From Pseudomonas sp. NFR16 (lineage in GTDB: Bacteria > Pseudomonadota > Gammaproteobacteria > Pseudomonadales > Pseudomonadaceae), in assembly GCF_900108875.1 (NCBI RefSeq), contig NZ_FNYJ01000001.1, forward strand, positions 1,581,533 to 1,645,532: a stretch of 64,000 bases of DNA, in the 5' to 3' direction. Under the pieces are notes generated by a model. The model was not told where the DNA came from, did no database searches, and worked only from the letters and a program-made list of their open reading frames with translations. The translations under genes were made by a program, and so were the position numbers. The first letter of the stretch is position 1, and every line of letters starts with the position of its first letter. This document shows, one piece after another, positions 36,564 through 45,429 of the stretch.

Positions 36564-36635
36564 GCTTGGCCCCTGCCCTGTCCGCTCACGCTATAAAGCG
36601 TGCCTGCCAGGCGTTCCCATGAATACGAGCCACCC

Positions 36636-37316
36636 ATGAAATTACTGATCATCGAAGATCAAGCGAAAACCGGCCAATACCTGCGTCAGGGCCTGAACGA
36701 AGCCGGTTTCAACACTGAACTGGTCGCAGACGGGACGACCGGACAGCACCTGGCGCTGACCGGCGAATATGCGCTGCTGATTCTCGACGTCATGCTACCC
36801 GGCCGCGACGGCTGGCAGATCCTGCAAGCCGTGCGCGGCGCGGGCCTGGACACTCCGGTGCTGTTTCTGACCGCTCGCGACGCCGTGGCTGACCGGGTTC
36901 GCGGTCTGGAACTGGGTGCGGACGATTACCTTGTCAAGCCGTTCGCGTTTTCCGAGTTGCTGGCCCGAGTGCGCAGCCTGCTGCGGCGCGGCAGCAGCAG
37001 CCATCAAGAAACCCATCTGCAACTTGCCGACCTGCGACTGGACCTGCTCCGGCGCCGCGTCGAGCGTAATGGCCAGCGCATCGACCTGACCGCCAAGGAG
37101 TTCGCTCTGCTCGAGTTGATGCTGCGCCGTCAGGGCGAAGTGCTGCCCAAGTCGCTGATCGCTTCGCAGGTCTGGGACATGAATTTCGACAGCGACACCA
37201 ATGTCATTGAAGTGGCGATCCGGCGTCTGCGCCTCAAGGTCGATGACGATTACCCCGACAAGCTGATCCACACTGTGCGCGGCATGGGCTATGTGCTCGA
37301 AGAGCGCGGCCTGTGA
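36636..37316 (+). CDS. copR: Copper-responsive OmpR-family response regulator
   Basis: A 226-aa regulator. The receiver domain starts [20 protein letters not shown] with acidic residues near 8-9, phospho-Asp near 51 in [15 protein letters not shown], and Lys near 101 in [16 protein letters not shown]. The winged-helix domain ends [25 protein letters not shown]. The wording matches the heavy-metal CopR/CusR/PcoR group. The start at 36636 is chosen because upstream codons do not fit the receiver fold. The stop overlaps the copS GTG start (GTGA). Confidence 0.95.
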   Translation: MKLLIIEDQAKTGQYLRQGLNEAGFNTELVADGTTGQHLALTGEYALLILDVMLPGRDGWQILQAVRGAGLDTPVLFLTARDAVADRVRGLELGADDYLVKPFAFSELLARVRSLLRRGSSSHQETHLQLADLRLDLLRRRVERNGQRIDLTAKEFALLELMLRRQGEVLPKSLIASQVWDMNFDSDTNVIEVAIRRLRLKVDDDYPDKLIHTVRGMGYVLEERGL

Positions 37317-38674
37317 GGCTCAGGCGTATTTCACTCGGCAGTCGGCTGGCGCTGCTGTTCGCCGCCTGCACCTCGGTGGTCTCACTCACCGCAGGCATCC
37401 TCTTCAATCAGGCCAGTGAAACCCACTTTCTGGAGCTCGATCAGCAACTGCTGGACAGCAAACTGCCGACCTTGCGCGGGGCGTTGGCCGACGTCTCCAG
37501 CGTCGAACAGCTCACTGCACGCAAACCGGCGCTGCAGGCCGAGCTGAGTCACTCGCCCGACCTTGCGCTACAGGTCCGCAGCCCCGACGGCTCGCTGTGG
37601 TTCGACAGCCTGAACAGCGCGCTGCCGGACACGGCGGCCCACACGGGCCTGCACACCCTGAACGACAACCAGACGTCTTACCGCGCTTACACCGTTGCCC
37701 TGCAACCCGACCGGCCCGAATCGCCAACGCTGACATTGCTGCTGGACATTACCCATCACCAGCACTTCCTCGAACGCATGCAGCGCCTGATCTGGCTGAC
37801 CGTCGGCCTGTCTGCGCTGGCCACTGCGCTGCTCGGTGCCTGGGCGGCTCGCAGTGGTCTGCGGCCCTTGCGCAACATGAGCGAAATCGCCGCCAGCGTT
37901 TCCGCCAGTTCGCTGACCACGCGCCTGCCTCATCAGGAAATGCCTGCGGAGCTTGCGGAGTTGAGTCAGGCTTTCAACGCGATGCTCGGGCGCCTGGACG
38001 ATGCCTTCCAGCGGCTGTCGGCGTTTTCAGCCGACATCGCCCATGAACTGCGCACGCCGCTGTCGAATCTGCTGACGCACACCCAGGTCACCCTGACCCG
38101 TCCGCGCGACCGTGAGGAATACCGCGAGGCGCTGCTGGGCAATCTGGAGGAGATGCAATGGATGGCGCAGATGGTCAACGACATGCTTTACCTGGCCAAG
38201 GCCGAGCACGGTTTGCTCAATCCCGACCGCGAACGGCTGCAACTGGCGGATGAAACCGACGCGCTGCTGGAATTCTTTCTGCCGCTCGCCGAAGAGGCCG
38301 ACGTGAGTCTGAGCCGCGAGGGCGAAGCGACACTGGCGGGCGACCGCCACATGCTGCGCCGCGCCCTGTCGAATCTGCTGGACAACGCGTTGCGCTTTAC
38401 GCCCGCACAGGGCCGGGTGGCGGTGAAACTGGAATCATCTGTCCAGCGCGTGCGGATTGGTATAGAAAACACAGGCCCAACCATTCCGGCGGAGGCGCTC
38501 CCGCGGCTCTTTGATCGGTTTTATCGCGCTGACCCGGCACGTCATGAGGGCAGCAGTGAACATGCGGGGTTGGGGCTGGCGATTACCCAGTCGATCATCA
38601 AGTCCCATGGCGGGACGATCCGTTGTGAATCGCGGGAGGGCGTGACGCGGTTCTTGATTGAATTGCCCATCTGA
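37313..38674 (+). CDS. copS: Heavy-metal sensor histidine kinase
   Basis: A 453-aa membrane kinase. TM1 is about residues 7-30 and TM2 about 155-178, flanking a periplasmic sensor of about 125 aa. A HAMP domain follows (about 178-230), then the phospho-acceptor helix [21 protein letters not shown] near 240, and ATP-binding N, G1 and G2 boxes ([33 protein letters not shown]). It belongs to the CusS/CopS heavy-metal group and pairs with the overlapping copR. The start is GTG and overlaps the copR stop by four bases. Confidence 0.95.
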   Translation: MRLRRISLGSRLALLFAACTSVVSLTAGILFNQASETHFLELDQQLLDSKLPTLRGALADVSSVEQLTARKPALQAELSHSPDLALQVRSPDGSLWFDSLNSALPDTAAHTGLHTLNDNQTSYRAYTVALQPDRPESPTLTLLLDITHHQHFLERMQRLIWLTVGLSALATALLGAWAARSGLRPLRNMSEIAASVSASSLTTRLPHQEMPAELAELSQAFNAMLGRLDDAFQRLSAFSADIAHELRTPLSNLLTHTQVTLTRPRDREEYREALLGNLEEMQWMAQMVNDMLYLAKAEHGLLNPDRERLQLADETDALLEFFLPLAEEADVSLSREGEATLAGDRHMLRRALSNLLDNALRFTPAQGRVAVKLESSVQRVRIGIENTGPTIPAEALPRLFDRFYRADPARHEGSSEHAGLGLAITQSIIKSHGGTIRCESREGVTRFLIELPI

Positions 38675-38688
38675 AACCGCCGTCCCCT

Positions 38689-38825
38689 GTAGGAACGTGG
38701 CTTGTCCCGCGATCTTCCGGGAACCGGCAGCAAACCCATACGCCACAGCAGTGTCAGGAGAAGCGCATCGACAGGACTCACTGACGCTGCGAGTCAGATC
38801 GCGGGACAAGCCACGCTCCTACAGG
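38689..38825. repeat. REPIN, well-preserved inverted pair between copS and lolE
   Basis: cctgtaggaacgtggcttgt (38686-38705, continuing cccgcgatc) faces its inverse gatcgcgggacaagccacgc (38797-38816, continuing tcctacagg), with about 85 bases between them. Nearly all of 28 bases pair. It occupies the whole gap between the converging copS and lolE genes and may end both transcripts. Confidence 0.82.
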
Positions 38826-38867
38826 TCAAGCGCGAGCGTTAGCTGAAGTCTGCGAGACCCCAGCGTC

Positions 38868-40112
38868 TTACTCATACCGCAGCGCATGGGCCGGCTGAAT
38901 CTGCGAGGCGCGATACGCAGGGTAGATCGTCGCCAGAAAGCTCAGGATCAACCCTGCCGCACAGATCATCACCACGTCACTCCCCTCGAGCTGCGACGGC
39001 AGATTGCTGATGAAATAAACGTCGGACGTGAAGATATGTTGCCCGGTGATGCGCTCCACCCAGCCGACCAACTGGCTGACATTGATGGCGGCAATCACCC
39101 CGAGCACGCCGCCGATGATCGTGCCGACGATGCCAATGACCGTGCCCTGGACCATGAAGATGGTCATGATCTGCCGAGGCGTGGCGCCGATGGTGCGCAG
39201 AATCGCGATGTCGGCACCCTTGTCGTTCACCACCATGATCAGCGTCGCGATGATATTGAACGCCGCGACCGCGACGATCATCAGCAGCAACAGGCCAATC
39301 ATGGTCTTTTCCATTTTCATCGCGCTGAACAGACTGCCCTGCGTATGGGTCCAGTCATCGGCCTTATAGTCCGCGCCCAGCCCGCCGGCAATCGCCGTCG
39401 AGACCTGCGGCGCGGCGTACAGATCGGTGAGCGCCAGACGCACACCTTGCACCTGATTGGGTTGCCAGCGTTGAATCACGGCAGCATCGGCAACGTTGAC
39501 CAGCGCCATGGAACCGTCAAGCTCGGCGCCGACCTTGAAGACGCCCACCACGGTCAACCGCTGCAGGCGCGGCGTGATGCCACCCGGCGCGCTGCTGATC
39601 TCGGGGACGATCAGGGTAATTTTGTCGCCAACGCTCAAGCGGAAGCGTCGCGCTGTGATTTCGCCGATCACCACGCCGAACTCACCCGCTTTGAGGTCCT
39701 GCAGACGGCCCTGGACGATGTGCTGGGTGACGATCGAGACTTGCGATTCCAGCGCCGGGTCGACACCGTTGATCTGGATCGGCTGCATGGCGCCCTTGTA
39801 CGACAGCATGCCGTCCATTTCAGTGAACGGCACCGCGGCGGTGACTTGTGGATCCTTGAGCGCCGCCCTGGCCGCCGGCTGCCAGTCGTCCAGCGGCTTG
39901 ACCCCGGAGATGACCGCGTGCGGCACCATGCCCAGGATGCGCGAGCTCATTTCCTTCTGAAAGCCGTTCATCACGGACAACACGACAATCATCGCCAGCA
40001 CGCCCAGCGCCAGCCCGATCATCGACGTCATCGAAATGAACGAGATGAAGTGGTTGCGGCGCTTGGCCCGGGTGTAGCGCGTGCCGATGAAGATGGATAA
40101 CGGTCTGAACAT
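38868..40112 (-). CDS. lolE: LolE-like lipoprotein-releasing permease
   Basis: A 414-aa inner-membrane subunit of the LolCDE ABC complex, which extracts outer-membrane lipoproteins and hands them to LolA. It has the LolC/E layout: one N-terminal membrane segment ([24 protein letters not shown]), a large periplasmic domain (about 50-260) and three C-terminal segments with the FtsX-type motif DKGADIAILRTIGATPRQIMTIFMVQG. The start [22 protein letters not shown] (40112) matches its paralogue LolC nearly word for word. It is the third gene of lolC-lolD-lolE; E versus C is assigned by gene order. Confidence 0.93.
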   Translation of the reverse strand: MFRPLSIFIGTRYTRAKRRNHFISFISMTSMIGLALGVLAMIVVLSVMNGFQKEMSSRILGMVPHAVISGVKPLDDWQPAARAALKDPQVTAAVPFTEMDGMLSYKGAMQPIQINGVDPALESQVSIVTQHIVQGRLQDLKAGEFGVVIGEITARRFRLSVGDKITLIVPEISSAPGGITPRLQRLTVVGVFKVGAELDGSMALVNVADAAVIQRWQPNQVQGVRLALTDLYAAPQVSTAIAGGLGADYKADDWTHTQGSLFSAMKMEKTMIGLLLLMIVAVAAFNIIATLIMVVNDKGADIAILRTIGATPRQIMTIFMVQGTVIGIVGTIIGGVLGVIAAINVSQLVGWVERITGQHIFTSDVYFISNLPSQLEGSDVVMICAAGLILSFLATIYPAYRASQIQPAHALRYE

Positions 40113-40176
40113 TCGTGGAGCACCGTAGCTGAATAGGATCACCCCGGCACCCCATAGGAGCGCCGGGTTCAATGCA

Positions 40177-40860
40177 TCACGCCTCGACGAGGCGGCCTTC
40201 TTCCAGACGCCAGACGCGGTCCATCTGCCGGGCCAGCGCCATGTCGTGAGTCACCACCAGAAACGCGGTGCGCGACGACGTGCTGAGCTCCAGCATCAGG
40301 TCCTGAATACCTTGCGCGGTGTGGGAGTCGAGGTTGCCGGTCGGTTCATCGAGCATGACCAGCCCGGGCTGATTGACCAGCGCGCGCGCGATCGCCACGC
40401 GCTGACGTTCGCCGCCGGAGAGTTCGGAAGGCTTGTGCGCCAGACGGTGCTTGAGGCCGACCCGCTCCAGCAAAGCGGTCGCGCGCTGACGGGCTTCAGG
40501 GATCGGCGTCTTGCCGATCAGCAGCGGCATGCAGACGTTTTCCAGCGCGGTGAACTCCGGCAGCAAGTGGTGGAACTGGTAAACGAAACCCAGCGCCCGG
40601 TTGCGCAACAGGCCACGGGCCTTTTCATTCAACGCGGAGAGCTCCTCGCCCGCCAGCCAGACGCTGCCTTCGGTGGGCGTGTCCAGGCCGCCGAGCAGGT
40701 TGAGCAAGGTACTTTTGCCGGAACCGGAGCTGCCGACGATGGCCACGCGCTCGCCCGCGTGCAGTTCAAGTTGCAGGCCCGAGAGGACTACCACGGACTC
40801 CGGCCCTTCCTCGTAGGATTTGCCCAGATTGCGGCAACTCAATACAGCTTTATCACTCAT
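40177..40860 (-). CDS. lolD: LolD ATPase of the lipoprotein-releasing system
   Basis: A 227-aa ATP-binding subunit. Walker [19 protein letters not shown] is near residue 43, the Q-loop and MacB/LolD-type [22 protein letters not shown] near 95, signature [15 protein letters not shown] near 148 and Walker [13 protein letters not shown] near 168. The start at [16 protein letters not shown] (40860) aligns best with known LolD proteins; an ATG at 40875 overlapping the lolC stop is the alternative. It drives lipoprotein release with LolC and LolE. Confidence 0.95.
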   Translation of the reverse strand: MSDKAVLSCRNLGKSYEEGPESVVVLSGLQLELHAGERVAIVGSSGSGKSTLLNLLGGLDTPTEGSVWLAGEELSALNEKARGLLRNRALGFVYQFHHLLPEFTALENVCMPLLIGKTPIPEARQRATALLERVGLKHRLAHKPSELSGGERQRVAIARALVNQPGLVMLDEPTGNLDSHTAQGIQDLMLELSTSSRTAFLVVTHDMALARQMDRVWRLEEGRLVEA

Positions 40861-40867
40861 GCCCGAC

Positions 40868-42118
40868 TCACTCATAACGTAGCGCCTCCGCCGGCTGGGT
40901 GCGCGCCGCACGCCAGGCTGGATACAGGGTCGCGAGGAAACTCAGGACCAGGGCCGCACCACACACCAGCAGCACGTCCTCGGCCATCAATTGCGAAGGC
41001 AGATAGTCGATGAAATAGACATCCGCGTTGAGAAACTTGTGACCGATCAGGCCCTCCAGCGCGGAGATCGCCGAGCTGACGTTGAGCGCGGCGAGAATGC
41101 CCACGCCCGCGCCGATCAACGTGCCGACCACGCCGATCACGGTGCCCTGGACCATGAAGATCGCCATGATCTGGCCCGGTGTCGCGCCCAGCGTACGCAG
41201 GATGGCGATGTCGCCGCGCTTGTCGTTGACCACCATCACCAGCGTGGAAATGATGTTGAACGCTGCCACCGCGACGATCAGCAACAACAGCAGGCCGATG
41301 ATGGATTTTTCCATGCCGATCGCCTGATACAGGTTACCGTGGGTTCGGGTCCAGTCGCGGGAATAATACTGGTGCTCGCCCAGGCTCTGGGCGATTTCGT
41401 AAGCGGTGCGCGGCGCCTTGAACAGGTCGGTGAACTTCAGGCGCAGGCCTTGCACCTGCTCAGGCTTCCAGCGGTGCAGCCGGGCCAGGTCCTGCAGGTT
41501 GGTCACGCCAAGATAACCGTCCAGTTCGCCTGCGCCGACGTGGAAAATCCCCACAACCGTGAAACGCTTCATGCGCGGAAACATCCCGGCTGGCGTGACC
41601 GTGACTTCAGGTGAAACGAAGGTCACTTTGTCCCCGACCCCGACGCCCAGTTTGGTCGCGGCCTTGTCCCCGATCACCACGCCAAAAGCGCCCGTGACGA
41701 GGTCGTCGAGGCTGCCCTGCTTCATGAAGCCGTCGATGATCGAAACTTTGCGTTCCTGAACCGGGTCGATGGCATTGAGCAGGATCTTCTGAACATTGCC
41801 GTTATTGGTGAGCAGGCCCTGCATCTGCGTGAACGGCGCAACGGCTTCGACCTGCGGGTTGCGTTTGACCTTGTCCGCCAGCGCCTGCCAGTCGCCGATA
41901 GGCTCACCGGATTCGATGGTCGCGTGCGGCACCATGCCCAGGACGCGGGTACGCATTTCATGATCGAAGCCGTTCATGACCGATAACACGACTATCATCA
42001 CGACTACGCCCAGGGCGAGACCGATCATCGATGTCAGGGAAATGAAGGAGACAAAATGATTACGGCGTTTTGCACGGGTGTAACGCGTGCCGATGAATAC
42101 AAAAAGAGGTCTGAACAT
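40868..42118 (-). CDS. lolC: LolC-like lipoprotein-releasing permease
   Basis: A 416-aa paralogue of LolE with the same opening ([22 protein letters not shown]), the same single N-terminal and three C-terminal membrane segments, and the motif [27 protein letters not shown]. It is the first gene of the operon; its C-terminus (ALRYE) and stop overlap an alternative start of lolD. In the complex LolC contacts the chaperone LolA. Confidence 0.95.
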   Translation of the reverse strand: MFRPLFVFIGTRYTRAKRRNHFVSFISLTSMIGLALGVVVMIVVLSVMNGFDHEMRTRVLGMVPHATIESGEPIGDWQALADKVKRNPQVEAVAPFTQMQGLLTNNGNVQKILLNAIDPVQERKVSIIDGFMKQGSLDDLVTGAFGVVIGDKAATKLGVGVGDKVTFVSPEVTVTPAGMFPRMKRFTVVGIFHVGAGELDGYLGVTNLQDLARLHRWKPEQVQGLRLKFTDLFKAPRTAYEIAQSLGEHQYYSRDWTRTHGNLYQAIGMEKSIIGLLLLLIVAVAAFNIISTLVMVVNDKRGDIAILRTLGATPGQIMAIFMVQGTVIGVVGTLIGAGVGILAALNVSSAISALEGLIGHKFLNADVYFIDYLPSQLMAEDVLLVCGAALVLSFLATLYPAWRAARTQPAEALRYE

Positions 42119-42244
42119 TTAGGGGCTTGTTCGGAGGAATGGGAACGTCCTTGTGGCGGGCCTGGGCCTGCGGCTTTACACTCGAATCACTAGGTTACGA
42201 TTCTGAGCAATCACTCTGACAACCGCCGCTACCATGGGTTCGCC

Positions 42245-42832
42245 ATGCCGACACTAGATGATGAAGAACGCCGCGAATACTACCGTATCGAGGACAGCGT
42301 CGCACTGGAAATTAACCGCATTCCCGGTCCCGGCGCCCTCGACGAACCTGGTCTGCACGACACCTCCACGCTGTTCGATCTGCTGAGCGAACTGCACGTC
42401 GCCGAGTTCGAATCCCAGCACCTGCTGCGCCAGCTCGATGATCGCGACCGCACCACCAACAGCTTTCTGCGGGCCATGAGCAAGCGCATCGATCTGCTCG
42501 GTCAGGTCGTGGCTCAAACCGTGCTCGGCAAGCTGGGCGCGCCGCAGCGGGTGATCATGTCGGAGGGTGGTCTGCAATTCGAATCCCATCAGCCCTTCTC
42601 CGTTGGCAGCCTGCTGTCGGTGAAAATGGTGCTGATGCCGCAGGCCTCCGGGATGATGTTGCGGGCCAGAGTGACGCAATGCCAGTCGCTGACCATCGGC
42701 GACTTCGAGGTCGGTACCGAATGGATCGACCTGAGCGATGCGCAGCGCCAGTTGCTGGCCCGACACATTCTGCAACGACAGGCTGCGCAACGGCGCCAGG
42801 CCCGTGAGCAAAACGACCCTGAAGTGAAATGA
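42245..42832 (+). CDS. Larger PilZ-like protein (atypical)
   Basis: A 195-aa protein with the arginine motif RREYYRIEDSVALEI near the N-terminus (about 9-23) and a beta-rich C-terminal half containing VIMSEGGLQFESHQPFSVGS, where the PilZ D/NxSxxG motif would be but the leading Asp/Asn is Met or Ile. The middle is a helical insertion (about 45-95). c-di-GMP binding is therefore possible but less certain than for the 99-aa PilZ protein. It is divergent from lolC and 37 bp upstream of the glycerophosphodiesterase gene. Confidence 0.82.
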   Translation: MPTLDDEERREYYRIEDSVALEINRIPGPGALDEPGLHDTSTLFDLLSELHVAEFESQHLLRQLDDRDRTTNSFLRAMSKRIDLLGQVVAQTVLGKLGAPQRVIMSEGGLQFESHQPFSVGSLLSVKMVLMPQASGMMLRARVTQCQSLTIGDFEVGTEWIDLSDAQRQLLARHILQRQAAQRRQAREQNDPEVK

Positions 42833-42869
42833 ACCGATTCCAGCCTTAGCGCGCATTCGAGGAACAATT

Positions 42870-43592
42870 GTGACCTTAATTTACGGCCACCGCGGCGCCA
42901 AGGGCGAAGCACCGGAAAACACCCTGACCAGCTTTCAGGAATGCCTCAAGCACGGGGTCAAGCGTTGCGAACTGGACCTTCATCTCTCCCGCGACGGCGA
43001 GCTGATGGTGATCCACGACCCGACCCTCAAACGCACTACCGACAGGCGCGGCAAGGTGGTCGAGCACGACGCCGCCGACCTTGTGACCTATGACGCGCGC
43101 AAGGGTGGCCCGGGTTGGGTGCAGCCCTGCCCCATCCCGCGTCTGGAGGAATTGTTCGAGCAATGCGCCTTCGACCACTGGCAGCTGGAAGTCAAAAGCG
43201 CCTCGCGCACGCGCGCAGCGACCACGGTGCTAGCGATACGCGAACTGGCTCAGCGCCACGGCCTGCTGGACAAGGTGACCATTACATCGAGCTCGCGGGA
43301 AGTGCTGCGCGCCGCCCTTGAGCTGACGCCGGATCTGTCCCGAGGGCTGGTGGCGGAATATGCATGGCTGGACCCGCTGAAAGTCGCGGTGGGGTATGGC
43401 TGCGAGATACTGGCGCTGAACTGGACGCTCTGTACGCCCGAACGCCTGAAGAAAGCGCAGGCGCTGGGCCTGCATGTGTCGGTGTGGACGGTCAACGAGC
43501 CTGCGCTGATGCGCAGACTCGCCGACTTCGGCGTTGACAGCCTGATTACAGACTTTCCCGGTTTGGCCAGCGCCACGCTCGGGAATTACTGA
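42870..43592 (+). CDS. Glycerophosphodiester phosphodiesterase (UgpQ-type)
   Basis: A 240-aa cytoplasmic GDPD with no signal peptide. Catalytic motifs: YGHRGAKGEAPENTLTSFQ (His and Glu) at 5-23 and ELDLHLSRDGELMVIHDPTLKRTTD near 33-57 (metal-binding Glu/Asp and second catalytic His). It also has LEVKSAS near 112 and the late SVWTVNEPALMRRL. It releases glycerol 3-phosphate from glycerophosphodiesters. The start is GTG with CGAGGAAC upstream. Confidence 0.93.
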   Translation: MTLIYGHRGAKGEAPENTLTSFQECLKHGVKRCELDLHLSRDGELMVIHDPTLKRTTDRRGKVVEHDAADLVTYDARKGGPGWVQPCPIPRLEELFEQCAFDHWQLEVKSASRTRAATTVLAIRELAQRHGLLDKVTITSSSREVLRAALELTPDLSRGLVAEYAWLDPLKVAVGYGCEILALNWTLCTPERLKKAQALGLHVSVWTVNEPALMRRLADFGVDSLITDFPGLASATLGNY

Positions 43593-43602
43593 AATCGGTC
43601 TC

Positions 43603-43628
43603 CCCGGCCGGCTCAGGCCACCGGCCGG
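43603..43628. terminator. GC-rich stem between converging glycerophosphodiesterase and sthA genes
   Basis: ccggccgg appears twice as self-complementary arms around ctcaggcca, between the two stop codons. No T run is present, so termination is a guess. Confidence 0.35.
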
Positions 43629-43634
43629 AGCCGC

Positions 43635-45029
43635 TCAAAAAAGCCGGTTGAGGCCGTCGTAGGCCGCGACCCGGTAGGCCTCGGCCATGGTCGGGTAGTT
43701 GAACGTGGTATTGACGAAGTACTTGAGACTGTTCAACTCGCCCGGCTGATTCATGATTGCCTGACCGATGTGCACGATCTCCGACGCCTGGTCGCCGAAG
43801 CAATGCACGCCGAGGATCTGCAACGTCTCGCGGTGGAACAGGATCTTCAGCATGCCGACCGGCTCGTTGGAGATCTGCGCGCGCGCCATGCTCTTGAAGA
43901 ACGCCTTGCCCACTTCGTACGGCACCTTGGCCACGGTCAGGTCGTGTTCGTTCTGGCCGATGGAGCTGATTTCCGGAATGGTGTAAATGCCCGTCGGCAC
44001 GTCATTGACGAAGCGCCATGCGCCATTGTCGACCGCGCTGCCCGACGCCGAACGCCCCTGGTCATACGCGGCACTGGCCAGACTCGGCCAGCCGATCACG
44101 TCGCCGGCGCCATAAATATTCGGCTTGCTGGTGCGGTAGGTTTCATCGACCTCGATCTGCCCACGGCCATTGGCCTTGATGCCGACGTTTTCCAGGCCGA
44201 GCTTGTCGGTGTTGCCGGTGCGGCCGTTGCACCACAGCAAGGCGTCGGCCTTGACCTTCTTGCCCGACTTGAGGTGCAGGATCACGCCGTTTTCCAGGCA
44301 TTCGACGCGCTCGTATTCCTCGTTGTGCCGCACCATCACGTTGTTGTTGCTGAAGTGATAGCTCAAGCCCTGGGAGATTTCAGAGTCGAGGAAACTCAGC
44401 AACTGGTCGCGGTTGTCGATCAGCTCGATGTCCACACCCAGGCCACTGAAGATCGACGCATATTCGCAGCCGATCACGCCAGCGCCGTAGATGATGAGCT
44501 TACGCGGAGTGTGGTTGAGGCTGAGAATGGTGTCGCTGTCGTAGATGCGCTTGTGGGAAAAGTCGATATCGGCAGGACGATAAGGACGCGAGCCGGTGGC
44601 GATGATGATCTGATTGGCGACCAGTTTTTCCACGACGCCGGTGTTGCAGACCACGTCGATGGTGCGCTCGTCGGCAAAGCTGCCGGTGCCGAAGAACACG
44701 TCGACGCGATTGCGGGCGTAGTAACCGGTGCGCGAGGCCACCTGCTTGTTGATGACCTTCTCGGCGTTCTTCAGCACGTCAGGGAAGGAAAACCAGCGCG
44801 GCTCGCCAATGGCCCGGAACATCGGGTTGGTGTTGAACTGGATGATCTGCTTGACCGAGTGACGCAGCGCCTTGGACGGAATCGTGCCTAGGTGAGTGCA
44901 GTTGCCGCCGACCTGCCGGCGGCTGTCGACCATGGCCACCTTGCGCCCAGCCTTGGCGGCGTTCATTGCCGCGCCTTCACCTGCCGGACCCGAACCCAGC
45001 ACCACTACGTCGTAGTTGTAGACAGCCAT
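43635..45029 (-). CDS. sthA: Soluble pyridine nucleotide transhydrogenase
   Basis: A 464-aa flavoprotein that transfers hydride between NADPH and NAD. FAD loop [17 protein letters not shown] at 12-28, [19 protein letters not shown] near 41, where the redox disulphide of related lipoamide dehydrogenases is absent, as expected for SthA, NAD loop [18 protein letters not shown] near 180 and [22 protein letters not shown] near 305. Length equals known Pseudomonas SthA. It is a single gene, converging on the glycerophosphodiesterase gene. Confidence 0.97.
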   Translation of the reverse strand: MAVYNYDVVVLGSGPAGEGAAMNAAKAGRKVAMVDSRRQVGGNCTHLGTIPSKALRHSVKQIIQFNTNPMFRAIGEPRWFSFPDVLKNAEKVINKQVASRTGYYARNRVDVFFGTGSFADERTIDVVCNTGVVEKLVANQIIIATGSRPYRPADIDFSHKRIYDSDTILSLNHTPRKLIIYGAGVIGCEYASIFSGLGVDIELIDNRDQLLSFLDSEISQGLSYHFSNNNVMVRHNEEYERVECLENGVILHLKSGKKVKADALLWCNGRTGNTDKLGLENVGIKANGRGQIEVDETYRTSKPNIYGAGDVIGWPSLASAAYDQGRSASGSAVDNGAWRFVNDVPTGIYTIPEISSIGQNEHDLTVAKVPYEVGKAFFKSMARAQISNEPVGMLKILFHRETLQILGVHCFGDQASEIVHIGQAIMNQPGELNSLKYFVNTTFNYPTMAEAYRVAAYDGLNRLF

Positions 45030-45325
45030 GCGTACTCCTCAGAACAGGCCGAGACACCACTCTGGCGTCTCCGGCTAACTCACACCGCAGCCGGCGGCAT
45101 GAAGAATCGATATTCGCGGCGCAGTCTAAACGCCCGGCGGCGGAGCGAACATTAACCCTTGGTCGCGTCCCGGGCCAAACGTGTGTGCGCCACAGTGCGC
45201 GGAACGCTGGAAAAGCCGTCGCGCGACAAACTGCAGCGGATGATAAATCCGTTGGCGTGACGGCGCATGAAAAAAGCTGAGAATTTGTGCGATTGCGCGA
45301 AAACCCGTGCGTTTTTTCGCCCATG
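45030..45325. other. Upstream region of sthA without a supported gene
   Basis: About 300 bases, part of the 400-bp gap between sthA and the large orphan gene, should carry the sthA promoter. A small imperfect hairpin occurs near 45236-45258 (gcggatgataaatccgt). I see no credible coding sequence here. Confidence 0.5.
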
Positions 45326-45361
45326 ACAAAAACCGCCAGCCCGATCAGGGGCTGGCGGTCT
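45326..45361 (-). terminator. Strong terminator of the large orphan gene
   Basis: On the minus strand gaccgccagcccc - tgat - cgggctggcggt is followed by TTTTTG, about 70 bases beyond the stop codon of the 1518-residue gene. Confidence 0.9.
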
Positions 45362-45429
45362 TGCCTGCGGCGAGCCTCGAACTGCACGGCTGCGGAATGC
45401 AACAGGCTGCGGCTCAACCCTGCCGACGC

